Positions 37,961 through 47,925 of a stretch of DNA of 64,000 nucleotides are shown piece after piece. Location of the stretch: positions 42,974,767-43,038,766 of the forward strand of contig NC_086251.1 in the NCBI RefSeq assembly GCF_021018805.1, written 5' to 3'. The stretch is from Prinia subflava (lineage: Eukaryota > Chordata > Aves > Passeriformes > Cisticolidae). A model generated the notes under the pieces. The model was not told where the DNA came from, made no database searches, and saw only the letters and a program-made list of their open reading frames with translations. Numbering within the stretch: the first letter of the stretch is position 1; every line of letters begins with the position of its first letter. The position numbers and the translations under genes are program-made.

Positions 37961-40553
37961 ACTGTAATTTACAGATTTGGTTTTTTTTGAATCATGTGTT
38001 AGTGCAACACGGTGTGCAGATTTTGAGGCTTAAGAGATTGTCATTAAAGCTACTGTGCTGTGCTTAGTTATTTATTTCTTTCTAAGAGCGATCCAATCAA
38101 TAACAGAACAAAATCAAATAGAACTCCCTCACCTCTGAGGAAAAAAGACAAGCTAAATAAAGATGTCCAGGAGAAAATGCCAGCAAACGACATATTGATT
38201 TCCAGCAAAGGAGCAAAGTGTAAATGAAAAATATTCTTCTGACACAGTTATTAAGTGCCAGCTAGCACGCAAAGAAAAACCCATTTACTCTTACTAGAGG
38301 CTGAGTCTTCAAAGGGCAGCTGATTCATCTCAGATCACTTGGGTCTCTAACTTCCTGAAACGTAGGCTTCCCTTTACTAAGTGTAAAGAGTCTTCTGTAT
38401 TTAGGCTTTGCTATGGGAATGAAAAATGTTTACTAAAATTTTGATTGTATGCCAAGCAAGCAGAGAAGCTTTTTTCTCCCCATTTTATGGCAATATAAAC
38501 ACAAGCATGAGGAAAAGGGGGTGATTTTGCTGCTGTCAGATGGTGAATTTATGACAACATCAGGAATATAAGATCAAGTAACATGTGGGCTGTGATTCAA
38601 TGTCCTTGGCAATTTGGACTGGGTAATTTAAAAAGTTACTGCATCCCAGTGATCTTCCCTGCCCTTCTTCTGGTGAAGTATGTAACATTTTATTTTTCAT
38701 CAAATGTAGTTCATAGCCCAGCATATTAATAATATTATTTCTGTGATGGTTTAAGATAATACATTAGAATGTGTACCTAAGGGACTAGAGCCCACACCAG
38801 CAGGATGCTAAATTCTGTCAATAATATGGCTTTTTCCTACATATCTATGAGAATTTTTATTCAGCTTTTGCTTCCTGTGTTCTGCTTTAAGCAGATGCTA
38901 AGAGCAGTAAGTTGAAGTTTATGCTGCACCTTGTGTTCAGGTGGTTGTTGGTTCTTCTGAGTGGGATAATGGCACATGGGAGAACACTGAATCTATTTGC
39001 AGGCTGTTTCCTAAAAGAAGTGTCTTCATTTGAAAACTTTCGGACAAGGATTGGGAAACATCATTGTGTAGATTGGTGTGATATTCAGAAAGTCACATTC
39101 GTGAGCACGGTTTGAATTTCACCAAATTGTCCTTCCAGCAGCTCTCACTCACTTTAGACTGGGAGTTGTGGGGTCAACTTGATTTATTAGTGGCTTGCTT
39201 TTTAGCATTAGGCTTTTTAGTTACTTTAGTTTGTGATGGGCATACCTTCTGTACCTTTCTTAGAGAGTTTTCACCTGCATCACCACCATCTGCATAGCAG
39301 TGGTTACTGATTGTTTCTGTTTCAAGTAACAGTTTCTTTCAGTAAGAAATAAAAATATAATAGGGAAGGAGTGCAAGTTTTTCATCAAATGATGAGAAGT
39401 ATACTCAATGTGAATATTCTTTCTCTTTGGTTATTCCAAGAGGCTCTGTCTTCAGTATATAGACACACAACTTTCATCTTCACGGTACTTCTTTGGAAGA
39501 AGGAAAATTCACATGGAAATGAGGAATTGGTTGATAAGAGGAGAGAAAGAGTCTCCTCTCACACCAAAGCTGTATCTTTTGTATTAAAACCAATCAATGG
39601 TGTTTTTCAGCCAGTTCAAAGCTCTTGCAAATCCTGATGGTTACATTGAATAGTCTGGAAAAGACTTGCCAGCTGATGCCTTCCTATTGCATGACAAAAA
39701 GAGGCTGTTCTGTCAGGAAAGGAAAGAAATAGAAAAGCAAGTGGCTCTGTGGGCATATGTAATCAATAAACAACCAATTTAGTTTCATGGAAATGAAATT
39801 TTATTTATTTATTTAGCTCCCAAATAGTATGTAATTTCTTCAGGCCAAGAAATAAATTGAAAGGATTTAGGAGGATTTGCTTATCAGCAGAACACCATGA
39901 AGAATTACATTCCTTATGCTTTTGGGAAGGTACATTGAAGTTGCGTTAAGCTGCTGTGGTTCAATACTTCTCTTTCCCCTGTCAGGGTGCCTTGAACAAC
40001 AGATGAATTAATCCTCTCCACTTTCCTTTCTCCCCTCTTTGCCCTCCCTTCTCTTTCTCTCTTTGCCCACACTGCCTCACAACATCATCACCATTCCCAC
40101 TGCCAGCAGACACAGACAAAAGGCAGAAACATGATTTTTCCCTGTTGACTTTCCACAGCTCAGGCACAGAACAAAGTCTCTGAAATTTGGCATCAAACAT
40201 GGTCCAGAGGAGTCAGACTTTACAGTCCTAATGAACTATTGATTTTAGTGAGACAGGCTTTTGGCTTTCAAAGGAATAATTCGAGCTTTCAAAGCTCTTT
40301 TTAATCATGACTGCCCATGAATCTAGATTGACATAGAATTGGGAAGATTATTTTTTGCTTTCTCTTACTTAACTGCCTTAATCTGTTATCTGCCATAGTA
40401 GTGGACAAATGAGTGATTTTGTTAAGGGGTAGGTCTCTCATGATCCCTACTTAATGCTATAATTTGGCAGCAAATCATCTTTTGTATCCAGCCAGGAGCA
40501 TGCAGCCAGGAGATGCACTTTTGCTGGGCTGCTGTTGAAGGGTACATGCCCGC

Positions 40554-40583
40554 TGTTACCTACCAGCCTCTTGGTAGGTAACA
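40554..40583. other. Inverted repeat (hairpin) at the 5' edge of a CR1 copy
   Basis: TGTTACCTACC (40554-40564) and GGTAGGTAACA (40573-40583) are perfect reverse complements of 11 bases separated by 8. One further A-T pair can form inside. The CR1 body begins within about 10 bases. Confidence 0.85.
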
Positions 40584-40584
40584 C

Positions 40585-40874
40585 ACCACCCCAGTGACAG
40601 GAGCAAGGGAATGGCCTGAAGCTGTGACAGGAGAGGTTTAGGATGGATATCAGAAAAAGGTTCTTCACCCAGAGGGTGGTTGGGCACTGGAGCAGGCTCC
40701 TCAGGGAAAATGGTCACAGCACCAAGCCTGACAGAGCTCAAGAAGTGTTTGGACAGTGCTCTCAGGCACATGGTGAGATCCTGGGGCCTGTCCTGTGCCA
40801 GGGCCAGGAGTTGGACTTTGATGATCCTTGTGGGTCCCTTCCAACTCAGAGTATTCTGCAATTCTGTGATTCTT
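40585..40874 (+). repeat. CR1 LINE 3' portion, plus strand
   Basis: Well-preserved CR1 landmarks include 'ggatggatatcagaaaaagg', 'ttcttcacccagagggtgg', 'ctcaagaagtgtttggacag', 'gatgatccttgtgggtccc' and a terminal ATTCTGCAATTCTGTGATTC. The close match to the avian consensus makes it one of the youngest CR1 copies in the window. ORFs of 64-109 codons across it, on both strands, are CR1 artefacts. Confidence 0.95.
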
Positions 40875-43800
40875 GCTCTGAGCACAGCTAACTGAAAGGC
40901 TGTGCTGGATAGTTTTGCTGCCTGCTTTGCAATGAGAGAGAGAAATCTTATATTACATTGTGATGGAGAGGATGCAAATACGGACTTGATTTAGAGTGAA
41001 TTAGATTGGACTGAAGATAGATGGAGCAAGCTCTTCCCCATTAGGGCGTATACACTAATGGTGTTCATACCTGGATGGCTTAGGTAACTGCTTGACTTCA
41101 GTGCTAGTGGCTTCTGATATTTCTTTGAGACTTCTCCATAGTTGGTACAGATCACTACTGAGATTCTTCTTGGTGAAAATAACACTTTTTTTCCCCCTTA
41201 ATTTTATCTTTTTTTGAAGCACTCTAACTAGTTCATCATTCTTCCTGATGTCCTTTGTGACACCTGTAAAAATGTATCATACCTTAAGTCCTTGCTGAGT
41301 TCTGAAGTTTAGTTTTACTAAGCCTGTCTTATTCATACATCTCTCGAGTTCTTTCCTCTTTTCAGTGGTTCTTTGAATTGACTAAAATTATTCCTAATCT
41401 TTTGGCATTGAATTGTTGAAAACTAAATGTAATGAGCCACTCTCTCTTGCTGCAAGTTGTTGCAGTCTGATTGAAGTCAATGCCAATTTAAACAAACAAA
41501 GGATTTGGTCCTCTTGTTTTTATATTTACTTCAAATGAGCTATATGAAGAAAAATTATTAGTTTCATGTTCTTTGATGCCTATAGAGGCAGATAGACCCT
41601 CAGCATTAGTATGTGGGGATGTAAAGGGCTTGCACATATTTGTGGCTCTGTCTGTCCCATGGTAAGAAAACACATGTTGTTCTATCCAGTAGTGAGATGG
41701 AGAAGATTAATACACTTTAGCAAAAGGCAGGACACCCAAGACTCTCCTTAAAAGTTTATACAGTCCCAAATTGCAGGTTCTTTTGTAATGCTTCATTATG
41801 ACTTTTGCAACGTTTCTAATATTTTCCCATTTGTATGCAGATTATTTCTATCTGTATGTAGTAGTTTCAGTTTGTCCCGACTGAGTCTCTCAGGTCTGCT
41901 ATACTGTGGTGACCTCCAGGGTATTTTGCAAATAAAGATTAATTAAAAAGTGAGAAACAAATGTAACATGTAGAAAGGACAGATGAAGGAGTCTCATTTA
42001 ATTGAATAGTGTGAACAGAATACAAAAAGTTCTTTTAAAAGCCCAGTTACCAAAGTACAAAAGGTGGAGGTATTCAAGCTAGAAATGGCACCTAATGAGA
42101 CAGGCACTTTATCAGCTATCTTCTTTTGGCAAAACAGCAAATTCCTTGAACCTATTCTTTGCCAATAAACATCTCAGTTTCTAGAAGTCTAACTAACTTC
42201 ATCAGCATCACTAACTTTTTGCAGTTCTAAAGGGACCATTTATACTCTATACTGTTATGCATAGAAGAAAATACATAATCCATATTCCATAATAAATTTG
42301 AGATCTATAGAAAATATACAGTATGGAAGCAAGGCAGGGAGTCAAGTGGTTCTATTTAGGAAAAGGTTTGTTGACTTTCAGCTCTGTATGTTTTAGGTGT
42401 GAAAGGCAAATGCAGTGCCCAGGTTAATACAACTGTATTTCTCCACTCTTGGGAAGATATTTGTGCCTAGCATTTTGTGATGGTCGTATTTCAAGAAATA
42501 CTGTAAATTGTGGTTCCTTGGTGGCAAATAGATTTACACTTCTCTTGCAACAAAGCATTAAGTGCTGCTTTTCAAATAATGGTGTTGAATTGGAAGTAAC
42601 ATGTATAGTGTGCAGAAGAATTTCAAGAAAAGGGAAATAGGGAAATTGAAACCTACTTTACTGAGTGAAGCAGCTGCCAAGTGTGTAATTCTGCAGGAAT
42701 TTGTCTGGGAATTGAATTTATGGGTCTTTGTCTTTTCTCGTCCTCTAGAAGGGAGAACTCCATCATTCTCTGGGTGTGTTTTTTATAATTTCATAAAGCT
42801 GTTCTGTGACAGAGCTTATTTTATCCAGCATGCTTAATCTTTCTCAAATAGTGGTGTACCCAAACAGCAAGATGTCAAAAAAACTTTGCAGTTGGGAAAA
42901 GGAAGATTCAGCACCTGCCATTTTGTGTAAAACAAAGGAGCAAGCATTATGGATCTGATACATAAATTAGGGTTTTGTACAATTTAAAGATTGGACAGGA
43001 ATGGAGTCATCTTGAGCAGGTCTTGCCACACCATGCCAAATTTCCTTGCACTATATATCCCACACCAGTACATACAGTGTAATGAACAAAGATTGTGGAA
43101 CCATCACCGTGTCAAGATTGAAGAGGCCCTTAGAGTGAATAATTAGGAGGAGGTGATTACAGAACTAATAATTCATGGAAAGGAATGGGGAGCCAATTCA
43201 GTGAAATTGAAAGAATTTGAAGGTAAATATGCCCATAAATCCTCTGGGGTGGACTCAGAGTTTAGCACTTTCTCCTACCCTGGTTTTATTCCAAAGCAAT
43301 TTCATTAAACACTAGAGAGAGGGAGAGAAAAAATAATAATATAAATGCCATAAAAAATCTTTCAGAGGAAGGAATAAAAAGGGTTCCTGCCAGAGAGAAA
43401 TTTTATTGAAAGTTATTATAATACCTATCTTTAGTTTTATGGCCTTTAATACAGGCCAAGTAATTTCAAAGCTGGGATTCTTTAAAAATGAAATACATAT
43501 TTTAAAATACTGTAGTGTGACTTATTATTTTTAATATAGAATTTAGCTAATATAGGGAAGGGAAAAATATTTTCTCTCTCATGTTCTTTCCAATGAAAAC
43601 ACAAACATCATTTCCATCACAGCATATGGAGAAGTTTCATTACTATCCTTTTGCCTGTACATAAGAATGTTTAGCATTTGCTATCCCTAGATCACTGGGC
43701 AGACACTAAAGCATGAATCCACTTACATCCCCTGGAGCCAGTGGGTGAGTATAATAAGAACCATTTCAAAAATGGGGAAAAGGGACCAGAAATGGCATAG

Positions 43801-44350
43801 CATTTTTGCTTACTGCCACACAGTGAGCTGTTTCTGATGTGAAGACATTATGTTAATGGAAAGATATCCAGGGTCTCTACTCACTAGCCTCTCCTGTCTT
43901 GTGGAAGCAGCAAGTTTATTAAACATCCAGTGAAAATTCTCAGCTCCAGGAGGGTCTTGAAAGGTACTGATCCCTGTTACAAAAAGTAATGGTCTTCTGG
44001 ATGTTTTCTTGACCCTGTTCCTGTGGTCAGGAATTTGCTGTTCTTTCTCACTGAAATAGCTTTATTCCTTTGGGATGATTCAGACGTTGGTATCTGAGCG
44101 GAAGGTGTATGGAAAACCAATATGTGGTGGGACTAGAAAATCAGTTAGTGATGAATTGTGATGGAAAGTACAGAGATTAAAAATACAAGATAGGAAATGG
44201 CAAGACAGATTAGTGTACTTATCTTTTCTGTGGTTTCTAGAGATCTCATTAATGACCTTGACTTAAATCTAACACCACTTCTGGAGGTTTTTTTTTCTTT
44301 TTCTAACCCTCATTTTTATACATACAAAATCAGTAGGATGGGATAAAAAG

Positions 44351-44382
<32 letters not shown>

Positions 44383-46439
44383 CAGAGCAAAAAAAGAGTA
44401 GAATATCAGGTGAAATAGTATGTAGTAGACATGGGGAGAAAAAATGGAGATAAATTGATAAAATCATGTGTGGAACCAGTCATGGAAAAGTACAAATAAA
44501 GGTTGGAGTTGATAGGGTTGGTGAGTGCTGCACATCACACATTTGCATTTTGTCTGAGTCTGGTTTACTGTGCCCGTCTCTGTTCAGGAGCAGCACAAAC
44601 TGCAAGAGGATTTTATAGCAGGAAATCTAGTACACATACCAGACTGCAGCATAAATATGTTGCATGTACTGCCTTAAGCTGCTTATGAGGTGGGAAATTG
44701 AACAAGAACAGGAACAAGGGTCAGGCTACATGACTTTTCAGGTTGTGGTGCAGGGACTTCACAAACTAGATATAGGATAATTAATAGCTCTGGAAGGATG
44801 TTTTGACCTTCATTTTGGCTGATAACTTCCAAAATGTTCTAAACTCTTATTATCTACCAGTATCCTGTTGCAAGGAGGTGTCCAGTTTAAAAAAAAAAAA
44901 AAAAAAGGCCTTGTTACCTTCCTGGTTTCATATGATGCCCCTAATGTGCAAGAGGAAAAAATAGTTATAAAGGAACTCCTTATTCTCTACAAATACTAAA
45001 TCACATTGTCAATTCAATTGGATTTGATTCCATGTTAATGTTGCATGAAGCCTTTAGATCTGAGCAAGTGTGTAATCAAATAGGTATAGCAGCTGATAAG
45101 TCACAGCAACACATTGTTATAACTTTTATGTTTATTTCCTACTGGAGCAAATCATCATTGTTTTTCTATGAGAAGTGTGAATTATCAGATCTTCAACTAA
45201 GAGCAAAATCCACATGATCTAAATTTAACCTGGAAATCAAAACCAATTGCCAGGGTTTTAGCATTGCCTGAGCAAGGTCTTCTAGTAGTGATGGATAGTT
45301 TATTATTTATTCACAGTGCTACTCTTAATTTATTCTTTATTCAGAATGCCATCCTTACCCTTAGACAACTACAGTATAAATCTCCAGTTTCACTAGCTAC
45401 ATTCCCCCTGCTTAAAAATTTCTAGCAGTATAGCCTTGTTTACTAAATTGTGCTAAATTACTTTACATTGGTGCAATTAAAAACGAATATCTTTTTACCC
45501 AGGGACAGTTGCATTTTATTGTTGGAGGATGTGATTACTGTATAAGTTATAAAGTTTCTTGGGATAAATAATACTTTCTAAAATATATGTGACAGGACCA
45601 GAAGAATTGAAAAAAGTAAATTTCTATTTTTTGCATTCCTCCTTTCTTGTGCCCTCACTGAGCAGACAAAATTTAGAGCCAGCTTGTCTTAAGAGAAGTC
45701 ACCAGGATTTCAACAGAATTCTTCCACTTTCTATGACTGAAAGATGTTAAAAAATTACCTTGACATGTAAGGCAGGAACATATTACCTTCAGTTCCTTTT
45801 AATCTTGACTCCCCATGGAAGCAAGATTGTAAAAGTATTTAATGAGAGTATTTAAGCATTAAATGACTGCAAAATAGCATTCCACAAAACATTGCTGAAT
45901 GACTATGCTAGGTATGACCGAGTAACACATAAAATACTTCATTACTGGTTTTTTTTACAGATAGTCTATTTTTTATCATTTTTACTTGCAACTGACCTAT
46001 CTGTTTTTTCTTTCTTGGCTCAATCTAAGCCACTGAAATCAAGACTGAAGGAACATGAGGTTCAATCTGATGTTTCTGACTAACTTCTTGGTTCTCTTTT
46101 TCTCCCCTTTTCTCAAATACAAACAGAGAGGGGGAGAGCAAGGAACTTCTGGCAGGGGTCAGAGGTATTTCACAGTGCTGGGAGCACAGGAGGCTAAAGA
46201 AAAGGCAGAGGCCTCAGAAATCTTTTGTAAAGGGAGGAAGGGAACATGTTGGAAACAGCCATAGCAGACGTAAGAATGTAAAGGAAACCTTATTTAAAGC
46301 TGGAGAGTCTTTTTCAAGAATAAGGATTTGAAAGGCGTGTTGAGATGTGAGATTCCCAGAAATATTCACCTAGGGTACTGAAGTGCAGCTGTCCTGCTCC
46401 TGAGTTCAGTAACGCTGCCTGCCTGGTGAGGAGCATTTC
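40875..46439 (+). other. NRXN3: NRXN3 upstream intron, 40.9-46.4 kb part
   Basis: This is unique AT-rich sequence with a T29 tract at 44354-44382 and an A18 tract at 44889-44906. The frames of about 60-78 codons have no recognisable domain. I see nothing else in it. Confidence 0.6.
44354..44382. repeat. Poly-T tract, about 29 bases
   Basis: An uninterrupted run of T followed by CAGAGC. It superficially mimics a polypyrimidine tract plus AG, but the downstream sequence carries immediate stops in all + frames of interest, and no coding exon follows. Confidence 0.9.
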
Positions 46440-46760
46440 AGTTGTTTTGTTTCAGGAGTCACACCTCTGATCCTGCTGCTCAGCAGAACAGGCAGCTCTC
46501 TGCAAGGAGGAGCTGTTAAGGGAGGCAGTTTCAGCAGAAGCTGTGGTTGAGCCAATGCTGCTGAGCTGGGGTAATTTTGTATTGTGCACAGGAACATTAC
46601 AACCTGTGTCCAGAGGCTGCCACAGGCTCTCCCTAATGGTCTGCATTACTAATTCAACTAATTGCAGCAATTACAGGCAGGAGATGCTGCTGGGAAGAGA
46701 CACCAGTACACGTCTCTCTAACATGCTGCAGTACATGCTGCTCGTTAATTAGAGCAGTAC
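46440..46760. promoter_or_regulatory. Candidate conserved block about 1 kb before the NRXN3 exon
   Basis: The block combines a GCTG/CAG-rich half with homeodomain-like sites (TACTAATTC, CTAATTGCAGCAATTAC, GTTAATTAGAG) and a 9-bp direct repeat ACATGCTGC at 46721-46729 and 46733-46741. An A-rich tract follows at 46796-46829. No transposon signature is seen. A regulatory role is an inference. Confidence 0.3.
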
Positions 46761-47635
46761 ACACACAGAAAGAAAAAATATAAATTAATAGAAATTAAAA
46801 AAAAAGAAAAAAAAGAAAAAAAAATCTCACTAGCTGGAAATGCAAAGGAATGTGGTGAAACCTGCAGTGGTTGTGAATGGCCAGAGTTTGGTTTAACCCT
46901 TTCAGAATCAGACTTAACAGCTGGTCAACCTAGTTGCATCCACATCCCTGTTCACTTGCTAAGCAAGGAGGTTGCATGTTGGGCATACCTGACACATGCA
47001 ACAGTTCTTCATCATGCAACAAGTGAGTTGGACAGATATTTACAGTCTGGGTGAACAACAGATTCCCAGCCCAAGAGGTGAGTTAACAGAGCAGGAATCA
47101 TGTCTGCCTCAGTGGTGCGTCAGGCACAGCAAAGAGTACTGCCAGCTGTCTGAGTGATGTATATTATCTGGGTGTATCTTGTACATTTTTCTTTGCAGAA
47201 GGCATGTTCAGTCTGAACGTGCCTCACATGTAAGTCTCTCAGGAAGTGCCTTCTGGCTGGCCCTACATGGTACTGGCACTTGTGGAGGAGCCAAGCCTCC
47301 TCCCAGCAGACACATTACAGTGGCTGCTGGAGGGCAGTTCGCCAGGCAAGCAGGCTTTGTAGCCCACTGTACTTCATTCAACAGCATCACTATGATCCAC
47401 TGGCTGCCCTAAACAGCCCAGCAGATGCACAGCACCTGTGCACACCTGAAATATTCAACAACACAGGATAAGCACTGTTCCCCCAGCAGGAGACTCCAAC
47501 TCAGTGGAAGACACATTTACACAGGCATATATGGAGTGCTTGGTACACCTTAAATATTTTAAAAGTTACAATTGTGAAACCTTGTTATTTCCTTGGAGAT
47601 TTAGCTGCCTCTGTAATAGCTTCTCGACTTGCAAA
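46761..47635 (+). other. NRXN3: Intron segment directly before the NRXN3 exon
   Basis: It begins with a low-complexity A/G tract (AAAAAAAGAAAA-type, about 46796-46829). A GC-richer stretch follows at 47180-47470, with 60-77-codon frames on both strands that I do not recognise. No second splice acceptor and coding frame belonging to a neurexin is seen. Confidence 0.55.
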
Positions 47636-47679
47636 TAGCTTACTTTTGTTTTCTTTTGTTCCTTTATTTCACATGCCAG
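47636..47679 (+). promoter_or_regulatory. NRXN3: 3' splice site and polypyrimidine tract of the NRXN3 exon
   Basis: A run of about 30 mostly T/C bases ends in CATGCCAG, directly before the first codon (ACA) of the exon. It contains a PTB-like TTTTCTTTT stretch. A plausible branch point lies in GCTTAC near 47638-47643. No AG dinucleotide lies between the tract and the acceptor, so the start of the exon is unambiguous. Confidence 0.9.
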
Positions 47680-47755
47680 ACAACAGATGACATTGTTTCA
47701 TCAGCTGAGTGTTCCAGTGATGATGAAGATTTCATTGACTGTGAGCCCAGTACAG
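47680..47755 (+). CDS. NRXN3: Internal coding exon of neurexin-3 (juxtamembrane stalk, immediately before splice site 5)
   Basis: This 76-bp exon enters in phase 0 and leaves in phase 1. The translation starts [17 protein letters not shown] and ends CEPST, plus one base of a Gly/Ala/Asp codon. Neurexins are presynaptic adhesion receptors that bind neuroligins, LRRTMs and cerebellins. This peptide lies outside the membrane, between the O-glycosylated stalk after LNS6 and the transmembrane helix. From memory, human NRXN3 has TTDDMVSS...DEDFVECEPST, NRXN1 has [26 protein letters not shown], and NRXN2 has a DLEECEPST-type ending. The [12 protein letters not shown] core and CEPST end therefore favour NRXN3. 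The phase-1 exit fits the known NRXN3 AS5 alternatives (STG.., STA.., STD..), all of which begin with a codon starting with G. The exon is rich in Asp, Glu and Ser and has two Cys. Differences from the mammalian protein are conservative (Ile for Met, Ile-Asp for Val-Glu). No other coding exon of the gene is seen in the window. Gene identity is established-family knowledge plus direct reading; the paralogue call is slightly less certain than 'neurexin'. Confidence 0.93.
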
Positions 47756-47761
47756 GTAAGT
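47753..47761 (+). promoter_or_regulatory. NRXN3: 5' splice site of the NRXN3 exon
   Basis: CAG|GTAAGT is a perfect match to the nine-base U1 snRNA consensus. The cut falls after base 47755. The frame stays open past the donor for about 80 bases, so the intron has no immediate stop and the donor itself defines the exon end. A weaker CAG|GTCAGT-like site lies nine bases further on. Confidence 0.9.
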
Positions 47762-47789
47762 CAGGTCAGTTGTGTTTTGCTTGCTTTCT

Positions 47790-47925
47790 GATTTCATTTG
47801 CAAAAAACAATGCATACATATATCTTATATGTGTGTGAATGTATACATATATAATTATATATGTATTATGTGTGTGTATATGTATATATATATATACACT
47901 CATGTATATATACACTGTATATGAA
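47790..47925 (+). repeat. TA/TG-rich microsatellite-like tract just downstream of the exon donor
   Basis: Alternating TATATA, TGTGTG and TACATA units run for about 130 bases, starting about 35 bases after the donor. TGTGTG blocks lie at about 47830-47837 and 47870-47877. The tract is impure and so probably old. UG-rich intronic RNA next to a donor is a typical binding context for CELF proteins and TDP-43; any such role here is inference. Confidence 0.8.

Larger units (their letters stand above)
34276..40584 (+). other. NRXN3: NRXN3 upstream intron, 34-40.6 kb part
   Basis: This is unique intron with two overlapping opposite-strand frames at 35616-36169 that I regard as chance, a MIR-like relic at 36889-36966 and a candidate conserved block at 37640-37960. 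A pyrimidine tract lies at 40018-40068. No coding exon is visible. Confidence 0.6.

Noticed and set aside
38912..39115. Frame whose start MLHLVFRWLLVLLSGIMA looks like a signal peptide
   Set aside because: There is no donor site matching a first coding exon, no similarity to neurexin-beta or other known N-termini, and no upstream promoter signal.
40556..40895. Frames of 71-109 codons on both strands
   Set aside because: They lie across a plus-strand CR1 and are by-products of the LINE.
44354..44390. T29 followed by CAG as a possible splice acceptor
   Set aside because: It is a homopolymer microsatellite, with no coding or conserved-looking exon after it.
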